NCBI GenBank assembly: GCA_013396995.1
Contig: VWZP01008598.1
Span: forward strand, 897,382 to 961,381
Reading direction: 5' to 3'
Source: Dicaeum eximium
Taxonomy: Eukaryota; Chordata; Aves; Passeriformes; Dicaeidae
Length of the DNA: 64,000 nt
The position numbers and the translations under genes were made by a program. The notes under the pieces were generated by a model that searched no databases, was not told the origin of the DNA, and worked only from the letters and a program-made list of their open reading frames with translations. Below are positions 49,301 to 62,300 of the stretch, in pieces. The first letter of the stretch is position 1. Each line of letters begins with the position of its first letter.

Positions 49301-51734
49301 TGCCTACTGGGAAGGCTGGGAAATCACCTTCCACCAATGCAACAGGCTATGAATATGACTAACAAAACTGCAAGGGAGAAAGGAAAACAAGTGAAATTTA
49401 ATTTGCCTTTACAGAAACAGAAAGATACATCCAAATAAAATGCATCTTCCCACTTTCAGTAAGCATTTCTGATGACATTTTGCCCTTTGACCATTTCATA
49501 AACTGGCAAAAGGATGCAATGTAATAGAACCTTTTCAACAGCAATAACTTCCAATCTCTTAATGAATTACGATGAGGTTAGACCTAGGTGCCTAATTTAG
49601 AGTGAGCGATTTTTAGAAATCTGTTTAAAAAAAAAGAAAAAAAGGAAAACATTTATTTTGCAGGGTAATCCTGAATCCAAAAGGTTATTTTGGTATCCAG
49701 GTGCTGCTTTTACCTTGCCCTTGCCCTCCCACTAAGTATTTCACATAGGCTTCAAGTTCTTCTGAGTATTATTCTTTTTTGTCATTATTTTGTGTCTTGT
49801 GTTTATCAACAACTTAGTGTTTCCAAATGTAACGTTTTATCAAGCTGTTTTTATAGTCAAATTCAAACACATGGAGCTGGCCACTCTTTTGGTAGAAATA
49901 AGCACGTACTTTTACTAACGTACTTCTGTGAAGGAATACCTTTTGTGAGCCCTTACAGGACTAGCAAAAGTTCCAACTCTTCTCAAGTCTATAAATTTCT
50001 AAATGGCTGTACAAATAGTGGAACTCTTCTTATACACTTGGGTTAAAAACTACCTCTTGACCATTAACATCTTTATAAAGATGGCCCTTAGCACATCACT
50101 TTAAATTAACTTTGGATAGCAAATTTTTTTTCTTCCGTGAACAAAACACTGACTGAAAGTACACCAAGTACTTTTTCTTTTTTCCTACACATATAAGACT
50201 AACTGTAACATGAGAAGGGAGACTAAGAAAAAAAACCAAAAACCAACACATTCAGTCTCTTATATCTCAAGCATGTGTATCTCAAACATACTTCTGGGGT
50301 CAGAGGCGATCACTAGCAACTACTGGGATGGTTTGCAAATGATGTAAATAGTCTCCAGAATAGTACTAAAGCCATTAAGTAAGGGAAATTAACAATTAAA
50401 CAACTGGTGTGCAATCAATATGAATGGGGGAAAGCTGTGCTCAGGTAAAAAAATAAGTTACTAGATCAACTGAGCTACATAAATCTTTCACCTTCATTTC
50501 CAAATCCTTTCCCATAATGAACCAGAAATTCTAATCTGTGATAATCAGTCAGAAAATCTACTCACAGCTAACTTGTTTCCATCAGTTCTTGCTATGACTT
50601 TATTACTACAAAAAGCCTTAACTGCCAGCATCTGCTCCCTGTGATAACAGAAGCGAATTGTTACCCTTAATAATGCTTTTTTCACCGTTCATTGCTGTGG
50701 TACATGGAAAATGTGGCATATTTCCAACCTCCTCCAACTTTTCAGCCTCTGCCATTCATACTCAAATATCTATGAGAAAAATGGACAAGAAGTTTAGTCC
50801 AACCTAGCTTTCTTCCAGCTGTATTTGTAACTTCTGGTGGAGACCACAGTTTTCTCATTTATATATTGCCCCTCTCAATAATGCATCACACTACATCTTC
50901 TAGATACTGCATCATTCTGAAAATCCAGGATCGGTTTTCGTCTGTATTTTTAGGCTCTTGTTTTCTAAAACTCAAGTCCTGAAAAGAGCATGACTTGCAT
51001 TCTTAGATTTATGACCTCATGTGAGAGCTCACCAAGCATATCAAGTGATCAAGGTGAGTAACCAATATTGAATATTCTCAGCATGCTCTCTGCATGACTT
51101 CCTACCTCTTCATTTTAAGTTATTCTTGCAGAAATAACCAGAAGTTTTCTACTCTTCACTAACAATTACTTGGCTATCTACCAGTGAAACAGTATTTCAT
51201 GCTTATGGACTGTGACAGTCAACTGCACCACTGGGAACATGACCACAAGTGCTACGTGTATTTAAGAATTTCAAGTTGCTTTCCCATGCTCTGGGTGGGA
51301 CTACAAGACTGCCAAAGAACCACCCATCAGAAGGAAAAATGCTTTGCAGCACTGGAAACCAAGACTTCAGCTAAACTGCTCAGTGATTTGCTTCATGTAT
51401 CCTCACCAAGAAGATGGCCAAGTCTCTGTCACTGTCTTTATTAACTGGACACAGCAAGAACTGCAGATTCAGAAGAAGCATTAACTGCTAATTCTGATGG
51501 CTGAGAGAAGGTAACTCATCCCAGTGGGACTTGTAGCTCATTAGAGACAAGCCGCCAGTAAGTCTCATGGTAACCAGGTTTCTACAAATTGCACAGGATT
51601 TTTGGAAGTTCCACGGCATTTTACATAGACATTTGTATTTAGAGTTCCTTAATACAGTCAAGCATAAGCTGCAGTTGCTTCACTGCTTTTTCAAATGAAG
51701 ATATCCAATAATACGTTTCTTCTGTGATGAAGTG

Positions 51735-51757
51735 CATTTGATAGCACATTTGATAGC
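51735..51757. repeat. Short direct repeat, period 12
   Basis: The 11-base unit catttgatagc occurs at 51735-51745 and 51747-51757, separated by one base. Likely a small tandem duplication. Confidence 0.7.
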
Positions 51758-53141
51758 CACAAAGAGTTATTACAAGAGGATCAAATTCAACAGAAAAATG
51801 CTGTACTTCTCCAGAACCTACTTATACAGAATGTTTACATCAAAGCATATTTTATTTTTAGCTGGTGAGCAAGTGTTTTCATGGAATTTTTCAATTTTAT
51901 AAATTTTAATTATTGGGACAGTTTTTGCTTGAAACGTAATCCCATTAGTTTGATGCTGGTGACTCAAAGAAGGGTAAAAAGCTTGTCAGAAGGCATAAAA
52001 AATAATGTATTTCATCTTCTTTCATCCTTCTACAATTCAGAGTTTATGTGCATGACAGCACCTGCAGCTTTATGCAAATGTGCAATGGCTTTGATGGCAC
52101 TATAACGTGCAGGTTTTTGTTTTTATACAGAAGGGAAGCTACAGGAATAATCAGAGAGCCTGAACTACAGCAAGTGGTATGACAGAACTGTCCTCTTGCT
52201 GAGAGGAATGAGGCTCTGCCATGTCATTACAGACAACCACAAAAACAGAGACTACAAGATGCTTTTAATTTCAAGTCTGATTTTAGAAGCTTTCGTAAAG
52301 GCTAGTTCCCGTCTTCAGTGCTCTACAAACCAGCAGCCCAATAAGCATGCAAGAACATCCAAATGAAACCCATCAGGAGGAGCATGGGAATAGGACCATG
52401 CTGCTGCCACATACCTACTTTTCCAGTAGGATGGTGTCACGTGAAATCTTCCAAATGATCAACTTTGTCTTTTATAGACATTTATAAGGGGAAGAAGGTC
52501 AAAGCCGGCTCCACCATTTCACAACTCAAATGTGAAGCATAAATTATGAAAGCAACATATGTTAGAGCCACAAAGATGCTCCTAACAAAACAGAGGAACA
52601 GGCAAGTCTAGCAGCAATAAATCCATTTCTGCCTGTCAGCAACTGCATCAACAGCAACATAATTTCAGCATTTAGGATACAGTAAGACAACTTAATCAAT
52701 TTCCTCAGCAGAATTTAAAGTGCAATAACTGAGGGCAGACTCTTGGCATATTGTTCTTGTGAGAGATGACATTTAAATAATTCAGAAAAGCTATTAGCAG
52801 GGATGGGAAATAGCTCAGAAGAACATTGCAACAGATTCTACATAGCATTTTCCAAGTACTATTGTTTCCTTTCAAAGCAGGTCTAGCTATCTACAACTGA
52901 CAGATTAAAGCTGCCATGGAACAGTGGTTTAACTACACAGGTGAAATTTTGTCTACTGCCAAGAAAAATGGTCCCCTACTCCCAAACCAACCCTTGCACT
53001 AGAATTCACAATGCAGCATGTGTGGCAAGAAGCAATACAGCAAACTAGGGCACATAGGGCTTCAGGATGGGAAAATGAAGGGGAGATGACACCAGATACA
53101 TAAGCTAAATCAAAAACTCTCCTCTCTTTTTGGAAACAAGG

Positions 53142-53177
53142 ATAAGTGTTGATAAGTGTAAAATAAGTGCAAAATAA
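53142..53177. repeat. Four-copy imperfect tandem repeat, period 10-11
   Basis: The units ataagtgttg, ataagtgtaaa, ataagtgcaaa and ataagtgtaaa follow head to tail. It lies about 500 bases upstream of the CR1 insertion. Confidence 0.8.
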
Positions 53178-53674
53178 GTGTAAAAATACACAATTAAAAC
53201 TAGACCTCTTCTGTCACAAAGAATTGCCAACAATTCATGAGTCAAAGAATTTGTGGCATTTCCTGAAGAAAGTCTTATTTCCTCTAATTGCATATACAGG
53301 CTTTGCTCCTGATAAACAGTGTGTCTGCAAAACAGCCATTTAAGATAGGACATGTTACCTAATTTAACATGAGCCATGGGAAGCAATCTTTCAGCATTTT
53401 GGACAAAAATTTGCAGTCCAATAAAACCAAGGAAGCAAAGCCACAAGTTTCTCTTCACTTTTAGTTCTTCAACATTACTGCAGATGACAAAACACTACAT
53501 GGCATTGGTCCACTCATATCTAGTACCAAGAACAGCTGAAATGCAACAATCTAAGCTTCAGAATTACACCACTACCATTAGCAGCTACAGTCCAGGCTCG
53601 CCAAAGCTTACCTTGCTTTGCTTTCTGTGCTAGGTGAAATAAAACTCCCGTGTCTGATTAAGCTGTAGTCATAG

Positions 53675-54198
53675 GGGGCTGCTAGAGCATGTAGAAAAAT
53701 AATTAGGGAGGCAAAAGCTCAATTTGAACTTAAAATAGCGACTTCTGTCAAGGATAATAAAAAATGTTTTTACAAATATATTAATGGTAAAAGGAAGGGC
53801 CAAACCAACCTTTGCTCTTTACTAGATGAGAAAGGGAACTTAGTAACTACAGATGAGGAAAAGGCAGAAGTGCTTAATGACTACTTTGCCTCTGTCTTTA
53901 GTGGGAAGATGGCTTGTCCCCAGGACAGCTGTCCTCCTCTTGGGTGGATTGATGGTGCTAGGGAACAGAATGGTCCCCCTATTATCCAAGAGGAGGCAGT
54001 CAGAGAGCTGCTGAGATGCTTGGATATTCATAAATCTATGGGACCAGATGGGATACATCCTAGGGTGATGAGGGAGCTGGCAGATGAATTTGCGAAGCCA
54101 CTCTCCATCATTTACCAACAGTCTTGGATCACTGGCGAGGTTCCAGATGACTGGAAGCTGGCCAATGTGACACCCATTCATAAAAAGGGTAGGAGGGA
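53675..54198 (+). pseudogene. Partial CR1 ORF2 (reverse transcriptase, N-terminal part)
   Basis: This is an open frame of about 174 codons with no start of its own, truncated 5' by the retrotransposition event and 3' by the N gap. It shows the PDGIHPRVMRELA motif typical of CR1/L2-clade reverse transcriptases and the following TPIHKKG motif. The endonuclease domain is absent because of 5' truncation, so the copy cannot be autonomous. Whether the frame stays open through the gap is unknown. Confidence 0.85.
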
Positions 54199-54736
54199 NN
54201 NNNNNNNNNNNNNNNNNNNNNNNNNNNNNNNNNNNNNNNNNNNNNNNNNNNNNNNNNNNNNNNNNNNNNNNNNNNNNNNNNNNNNNNNNNNNNNNNNNNN
54301 NNNNNNNNNNNNNNNNNNNNNNNNNNNNNNNNNNNNNNNNNNNNNNNNNNNNNNNNNNNNNNNNNNNNNNNNNNNNNNNNNNNNNNNNNNNNNNNNNNNN
54401 NNNNNNNNNNNNNNNNNNNNNNNNNNNNNNNNNNNNNNNNNNNNNNNNNNNNNNNNNNNNNNNNNNNNNNNNNNNNNNNNNNNNNNNNNNNNNNNNNNNN
54501 NNNNNNNNNNNNNNNNNNNNNNNNNNNNNNNNNNNNNNNNNNNNNNNNNNNNNNNNNNNNNNNNNNNNNNNNNNNNNNNNNNNNNNNNNNNNNNNNNNNN
54601 NNNNNNNNNNNNNNNNNNNNNNNNNNNNNNNNNNNNNNNNNNNNNNNNNNNNNNNNNNNNNNNNNNNNNNNNNNNNNNNNNNNNNNNNNNNNNNNNNNNN
54701 NNNNNNNNNNNNNNNNNNNNNNNNNNNNNNNNNNNN
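54199..54736. other. Assembly gap, 538 N
   Basis: An uninterrupted run of N inside the CR1 copy. The sequences on either side belong to the same element in the same orientation, so the gap most likely hides the middle of CR1 ORF2 and the start of its 3' UTR. Confidence 0.99.
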
Positions 54737-57700
54737 GGGCTGGGAACACAAGCCATATGAGGAACGACTGAGGGAACTGGGGTTATTTAGCCTGGAGAAA
54801 AGGAGACTCAGGGGTCACCTCATCACTCTACAACTCCCTGAAAGGTGGCTGTAGACAGGTGGGGGTTGGGCTCTTTTTCCAAGCAGCAACCGACTGAACA
54901 AGAGGACACAGTCTCAAGCTGCGTCAAGGGAAATTTAGGTTAGATATTAGGAAAAAGTTCTTTACAGAAAGGGTGATCAGGTACTGGAATAGCCTGCCCG
55001 GGGAGGTGGTGGAGTCACCATCCCTGGATGTGTTTAAAAAAAGACTGGATGAGGCACTGGATGCCATGGTTTAGTTGAAGTGTTAGGGCTGGGTTGGACT
55101 CGATGATCTTAAAGGTCCCTTCCAACCTTGCAATTCTGTGATTCTGTGATACTGCAATGCAGCTTTAGAGACATTACAGTCAACAAGAAGTTGTCAAAAC
55201 TGACCTACATGGGAAATCTGAATGCACAAGCTCTCTGTGAAGTAACTGGATTAAAGAATTCAACTGGAAATTACAGAAGCTGCAGAGTTCTGGGACAAAT
55301 GCTCTACAGTGAAACCTCATAACCAGGATATACCTCCAATTTTCACAGGCTTTGACAAAGCCAAAATAAAGAGCCTTCACAAGAGAAGGAAAAAAAGAAA
55401 AACTTACTGCTTCAAAAATCAAATCAGGAGGAACAGAAGCTGTTGTGAAAAATCATAAAGCAGGATGCTCTGTTTAAGGCAAGAAAACAAACATCTGAGA
55501 CCACCACTGCTTGGTGTGAAAGAATTATACATCTAGAGAAAGCATCTGGGATTTACTCTCTGGAGGCAAATACAGAGATAAATAGAATTGAATTCCCTGA
55601 TTATATGAATTATTAAAAAAAAAAAGAGGGAAAGATTATAGGAACATGAAATTTGTCATCTCTACATTACTGCTGACAACCAATTGTACAGCATTTCCAG
55701 TACATAATTGCTAACATTTGCTGACTAAAGAATAAAAAGTATATTAATGAACAGAGATCACATATTAGTCACAGTAGGCTCTTTCATTACTTGGACAGAA
55801 ACATAACTGACACAGCTATCAAAATGCTAATGAAAAAATAAGAAGAGTGATGGGGTTTACTTAAATCTTTAAAATTAAAACACTTGGTACAGATACAGGG
55901 TCAACATCTCAGTGTGGCACACATGCAACTCAAGAACAAGAAGCTCTACACATCAACTTAAGCAAAAGGAGAAAAAGGTGAAGCACTTAGGCAGCATCTT
56001 CCTCAAAACACCACCCAACTAATACATCTAAGGCATGTGTATCACAAGATTTCAGAAGGACAAAAACCAAAATTATTTTTATTTACATGGAACCTAGACT
56101 CATTACAAAGAGCAGAAGAGTACAAAGAGTACTTCAATTGACTTACTCAACTCTTCATCATCTCTTCCCTTGAAAATTTACACTATAACAGAATAAAAGC
56201 TACTGGAAGTATATTGAATGCTCTCAAAATATCCCAGATGGGACAGTCTGCTACTAAGCAAATCCACAAAACTTTGTCAGAAGACTTAACTTAGAACATC
56301 TCTTGTGTTAGGAAAAAATTCTTTCAATACCTCATACCTTCCTTCTTGAAGCCTTCTCTCTTTAATATCCTTGGAAGCACTTTTTATATCAGGAAACTAT
56401 GTTATGATAAACCCCTTAAACTGGCACAAGTGGCAAGAGGAAGATACAGATAGCTAGAGAGAACTCTGAAAATACATCCCAGTTGATATGATTCTTGTGG
56501 CAATAAAGAACAAGAAATTAGAGCAATGTTGTTTGCAAATTAGGATAATTCTGCTTCTTTGTTCTGGTGTTAGCCAAGCAAGGACCAAGAGGATCACAGA
56601 GATGTGCTCTTCTAGATACTGCTGCCACTTTTAAGCAACTTCGGCAAAACGTGCTTTTGTTTCCATAAGACAGCCTCCACTGGAATTGTAAAAATGGGTA
56701 TTTTAGCTCTAAAAAATCTAAAATAAGCTGGAATAAGCTTGTGTTGTCAAGACTACACCCTTTTTAATATGGTAACAACTGTTCTGCTGAAGTGCTAAGT
56801 CATTGTTTCAAATTGCTGCCATTTCAGTTTTCTAATGATGACTTAGAAGAAAACTGAGCTGCTTTCATAGCCAACAAAAGCATCCATTTACAAAGTGGAA
56901 AGGAAAGACAGGTCTGATAGGGTCATATCCTAAGACCTGTCTAGAATGCTTGCTATGTTTTGCAGTAGGTAAGTCTGAAGGACAGGACCAGGAATCCTTC
57001 TGGAATTCCTGCCAGCTACAGAGGACACAGCCCAGAGCCAAGGACACTGAATCTGGTAAGTCATAGCTTGTACTTTACAGAAGGTGAGAATGGCACACAA
57101 TGAGTTTAGTCAAAAGAGATACAAATCATAATTCTTAAAATATTTTTTTCACACAAATTCTTAAATCATTCAGTCAAATACAATGCAAGAAAAATCCCCT
57201 ACCATGTAAGCAAGTTAATATCTGATACGCTCTTTTCTGTCTCAATGCCTGCTGAGTTGCAGCTATTGTTTTCTGCTCTGTCTGGCACTGATGTAGCAGA
57301 AAAGTGGTGAACAAATACTTGTCAACAGTCAATTTCCTTTAAGTTAGCAACTTCATATATATTCCACGCTTCTGCCAGCAGTACATGTCTCCAAGACCTC
57401 AAAGATAGAGAAATCTTGCAATTTCTTCTCCTTTACGATGTAACGGTATCCCTCTAAATTAACCTTTTTAATACAAAACATCACAGTTTCACCTCATCTT
57501 TTATTTCAACATTTATGCTATGCTAAGGCTGAGTTGCACTGTGGATTTCAAAGTTATTTGCCTCTATAGGGCTAGAAGGACATGAAACAGTCTAAAAATT
57601 CCTATATTTCTCAAATTAGAATACAACGATACCACCTTTGCAGTACTATGCATTTTTGTTTTATCCGAACTTCAAAATTCGAATTGAAGAAGTCTAGTGT

Positions 57701-59260
57701 TGCTCTTCCATAGCAAAAATCTTCCCACACCTCATGTACCATCTTTAAAAATTCATTTGCGCAATTATCATATTCCTATTCAAGTTTGTTGTCCAAACTG
57801 ATGTATCAGATACACATTTCTCCTGAAATCGTCATTTTAGTAATGAGACTTTTAAAAGAAAAAAGGAAATTGAGTTAAACTTCAGTGAGGCATGGAAGTC
57901 CAAGTGAGATAGACCTGATTAACATGTAGCTATTCATTTACAGTTTATATGTGAAAGCTCCCCATTTGGGGAGCCATCTGAAAATGCATGCTACTAAGAT
58001 TTCCATATTCCACAAATGTTTCATTTGGAAACGCACATCCTGATTTGGAAACACGCAGCTAATTTAAAGCCAAGACTGCACTATGCTAAAGGCTGTGTCA
58101 TTTACAAACATTAAAGTTGTACTTTTAAAACCAAGAACAAATATTTGCCTTCATCCTACACCACACCGGGCAGCAGCTGCAACAACCAGTGCTTAAAAGA
58201 AGTGTCAACTTAAAAGCATGTTGTCAAAGTACCGAGTTATATACATCCACTAATATCACCTGATCTGATGCATGACTTAAGCTGAGCAGTGCTACAGGTT
58301 GTGCTCTTCCTCTGAGCTCTCAAAAATTTCAGATGCATACAGAATTCACAAAATACAGTTTTTAAACATTTATCTAGTAATATTTTTCAATTCCACCCTA
58401 CAAGACTGACTTATGCATAGCCTCATTTAGTATTTTAATAGGAAGTTATCTATAGGATAAGGTGCTCTTCCAATTAGAGAAGTAAAAATTCTTCACGGAA
58501 AAATCTCAGACAAACACATATCCTTTGTTACAACCACAACATTACATAATGCACAAGATTTTTAGTCAAAACATTAGTTCAATGCAACCAAGGCTCAGTT
58601 TCACAACTTTCTGAAACAAATGCCTCACGACTGTCACATCAACTAGTACTGCCACTGAAAAAAAATTGAAATCTCAGCCTTCAAGCCATTCCTCCTTTGT
58701 GCTGACATAAGATTTTCCTTTGCTGTGCTGCAAGCAGACTGAAGACTAACCTTCCTTGCAGCTCCTAGAAAACACTCCAGCTGGATTTGCACACTAATCC
58801 AATTCAGGCCAAGTGCTATTAGTTATTTCAGCAGCAGCATAGACTTAGGCCAGGTTAAAATCTGAACTTCAGCCTAGAGGAACAGCTACTATTGCCGGAT
58901 TACAGTTTTTCTAATTAAACCAGAAGGATGCTTTATAAATGCCACTGAGGATATTATGATTTTTCAAGTACTTAAAAATTAGGAAAAATCATTTCCATTC
59001 TCTTACCCATGCCACTGACACCCTCTACTAAATCAACTAAATTTTCCCATCCAGATATCTTTAAAGGACTGTCCACTACATTAATAAACAGCATAAAAAG
59101 AGAATTCCAGCATCTGTAAAAAGAATCAGAGACTTTGGGAAAAAAAAAAGCTCTACAGAAAAACTAGCCAAAAGGAGGCTGACCACATATGGAATGCACA
59201 GTATAATTTTTTTTCTCCCTTCACTTTGTTCTGTTTTTCATTAAACAAGCAAACCTTTTA

Positions 59261-59349
59261 TGTTTTGGGGTGGCTTTTTGTGGGTTTGTTTGGTTTTGTT
59301 TTGTGTGTGTTTATATTTTTTTTGTGTTTGTGTTTTGTAGTTGTTTTGG
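59261..59349 (+). repeat. GT/T-rich low-complexity tract
   Basis: An irregular run of T with G (tgtttggttttgttttgtg, then a short GT run, then T runs). It is a low-complexity intronic segment with no repeat body attached. Confidence 0.8.
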
Positions 59350-62300
59350 CAATGGAAAGTAGTCAAGTCTTATTTTCCTAAAAACCACTATAATTTGGTC
59401 TAGGAAAAGCAGCTGACAAGCGCATGATACTTAAATGCAAATATGTATCCAGGTTTTGCAGTTTTTAAAGATATGCAATTATTGAAAAGCTAGAAGAAAA
59501 TGAGAAGAACATGGACCTTGAAATCAACAAATCTAACAGTGAGCCCAGTGCCACAATAAAAAAGTAGTTTTCTTTCTGCACAGTTTTATCCATTAACATC
59601 TGTGATGCTCGTCATCCTTGCCATATTCTTATGGGAAACCTCTCAAAGGACCCATCAGTCTTGGAGACAGCAGCTCTGGTTATTTTCCAGTGGTTACTTT
59701 ATGCTGGTTATGTTACAGATCTACCAACTTTAAAGTGACTGAAGAAAGCCTACAAAAAGACAGTTTGCCACCATCACATTGGTTGGTAGAAAAACAGCCA
59801 TGTCAAAGAAATCCACAGACACTGATATTAAAAAAAAAAAAAGGCAGCCAGACGACGTATAGAACTCAAAACCAGAGTTGTATCTAAGGCACTGACTGAC
59901 AAGGACTTTCTACTGATTCTAATACTTTTGAAAAGGAAGATCCAAGTCTGGGTTTTTCCTAGCCATTTCCAAATTCTATTACTAGTAGGAGAATAGCCTT
60001 ATAAAAAGAGGGGGGAATAGAGGTGCTTTTACCATTTCAATAACATCAGCTATTGTTAAAACTTACTATGATGAAAAAAACCAGGGTTTTTTTTTTTGTA
60101 CTTGAATACCTGTAATGTTATTAGGAACTCAGTTCTCAAAAGTACATGCAAAACAACAGCCAAGTCAGCATGACAAAAATGAAGATGCAACTACGCAGCT
60201 AAAGGACAGAGAATTAAAAGGATGAAGTCAGCAGACTCAGTCATGCTGCACTGTAAGGTGTCTCAAACATCAGTAATCATCCAAAGGTAAGCCAGCCTGC
60301 AGGAAAACACACCAGAATCAACAGAAAACCTAGGGCTGGAATGAGGAGAACTGTGAGAAGAGAAAGTTGGTAAGTGTTCAGAAAGTACAAGACAGTTTGA
60401 ATAAAACTGAAAAATTAACTGCTATCTATATCTGAAAAGAACAGTTACACAGAGGCAGCCCAAATCTATCTGCTTCTGAACAAGAATTCTCAACAGTGAA
60501 GCACCTACAACATGCACAGTGGACAGAGAAAAAGCAAAAACAGAGTCCCAAATCGAGTATAAACTGGGAGATCAGCACCAGTCACCCCAGCATCTGCTTA
60601 CATGCTGCAGTGAGACCGTCCTGCAGAAAAATCAATTAGCAAGCTGTGGAAAATGGTTTCAGGCAAGATTCAAACTTCAGCAAAAATATGTTGTGCTGAG
60701 CTGTGTTTCAGGGTACATCAATAAGCCCTCTGCTCCCAATAGCATTCTTTCCAAAAATAAACTCACCATAAACAACCACAACAAACTTCCTCTTTCTATA
60801 ATGTGTTTCAGGCTAACTACTTTTTACAGTTTGATCTTAACTCTTCTATTCTGTAAAATAAAGACCAAGGTTGGCACTATCACCCCTGCAAAACACAATA
60901 TTTTCTTCCAAATTTCCATTAGGATTTATTTTTTCCTCCCTACTCATCTGTAATAATGCTTCATTTGAATTATAGGCCTAAATTGCTCCAGAAGTCATTC
61001 AGGTACTGAAGTGACCAACAGAAATTATTTGTAATTGGAACCAACTTGCTACTTGTACACCAGAGTAACATTTCTCAACACGTTCTACTCCCTCAATTGG
61101 AGATGCAGGGCTGTAATCTCTATTCAGGATGCTGTACTGTTTCTTTCAACCATACCTCTAAGTACAAAAAGAAGTAAAAATTATCGTTCTCTGTTAACTG
61201 ACTGCCCAATTACTGGAAAAGGAGTATCCAGGGGGTCCCTAGCCTCCTGCAAAAAGAATATGAGATGTGCATTCCTGCCCTCCCCATCACGCCCACAAGC
61301 TGTGCCTTTTCTGCTGCTTGGAACAACCTTGAAGGACTGGATGCAAAATTGGCATACTTCTGCGTCAGAATTTTTCCTAAAACTTACCCAGCTCTGTTTC
61401 TGATAGGAGCTATTTAAAAGATAAACAATGAAGATTTAAACGGAAATGTTTCTTGAAAAATAAAGTACTTCAACCACCACTCCTGAAGTCCTCGTACCAA
61501 CTGTACTAAAGGTATTCCAACAAAATACGTATTCCCAGGTTGGGTACTTCGGGTTTGTTTTTTCTTGGTGAGAGGGGCCCATGTTGTTTTTTAACTTGAA
61601 AAGCTTAATTTCAATGATGAAAAGAGAAAATTACTATGACTGGGGGAAACCACAAAGTGACCTGGATGGCATCTTTCAGTCCCAAAGTATGTAGTTTTTA
61701 AACTTCTTATTTAAGTATAAATAGCCCACAAAGAGCTATATTAAGATTTCTAATGTGATAAACAACAGTAATGTCTGCAGCACAGGAAGACATAGAAAAG
61801 CCATTTTCTGCTATAGTGACTCTAATACAAGATGCTCTTTTAGCATTAAATTTCTTATTTCAAATCAGGTCAGATCTGCTCCAAGCTACACTCATATCAC
61901 AGCATTTGTACAGTAGCACAAAATAAATTGGTCATATTTTTAATACCAACTAGATTTTTAAGAGCTTTTCACTAGCTTCTTTTGGCTGTCAGAATCAATT
62001 TCCTTATCTTAAAGATCATTATGACTACAGGCCTTTACTTAACAAATATTTGTAAGCTCCTCAAGTCTACTACAGACACACCACACCTATGTTCCTGCAT
62101 CTGTCTTCATGCTTATGTCACTGTCTTGAAATGTCACAAATGGGAATAAACCGGGGTCAGGGGAATCACTAAAATGCCACCATCCATCCCAGAGGAAAGA
62201 GAACCACCTGCTAATTTCCTCATTAGCAAAGGAAAAGCAAATACAGCAAATCCATAGCAGACCTTGAAGTGTTACCTCTTTATGCTAAGCACCTTGACAT

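Larger units (their letters stand above)
53672..55150 (+). mobile_element. CR1 LINE with reverse-transcriptase coding part and 3' end, interrupted by an assembly gap
   Basis: The left part reads in one frame from about 53675 to the gap. It contains RKIIREAKAQFEL, the NDYFASVFSGK segment, GPDGIHPRVMRELADEFAKP and GEVPDDWKLANVTPIHKKG. These are the CR1 ORF2 linker and the first reverse-transcriptase motifs. The catalytic Asp-Asp motif would fall in the gap. After the gap the 3' region resumes with CTGAGGGAACTGGGGTTA and ends in two ATTCTGTG units (55133-55149). It is 5' truncated and lies opposite in strand to SEPTIN7. The left frame is intact for about 170 codons, so this copy is younger than the others here. 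Confidence 0.93.

Noticed and set aside
53840..54760. Long minus-strand frames and the right part of the plus frame across the N gap
   Set aside because: They are produced by reading N as open sequence. Only the plus-strand part up to 54198 is supported as CR1 ORF2.
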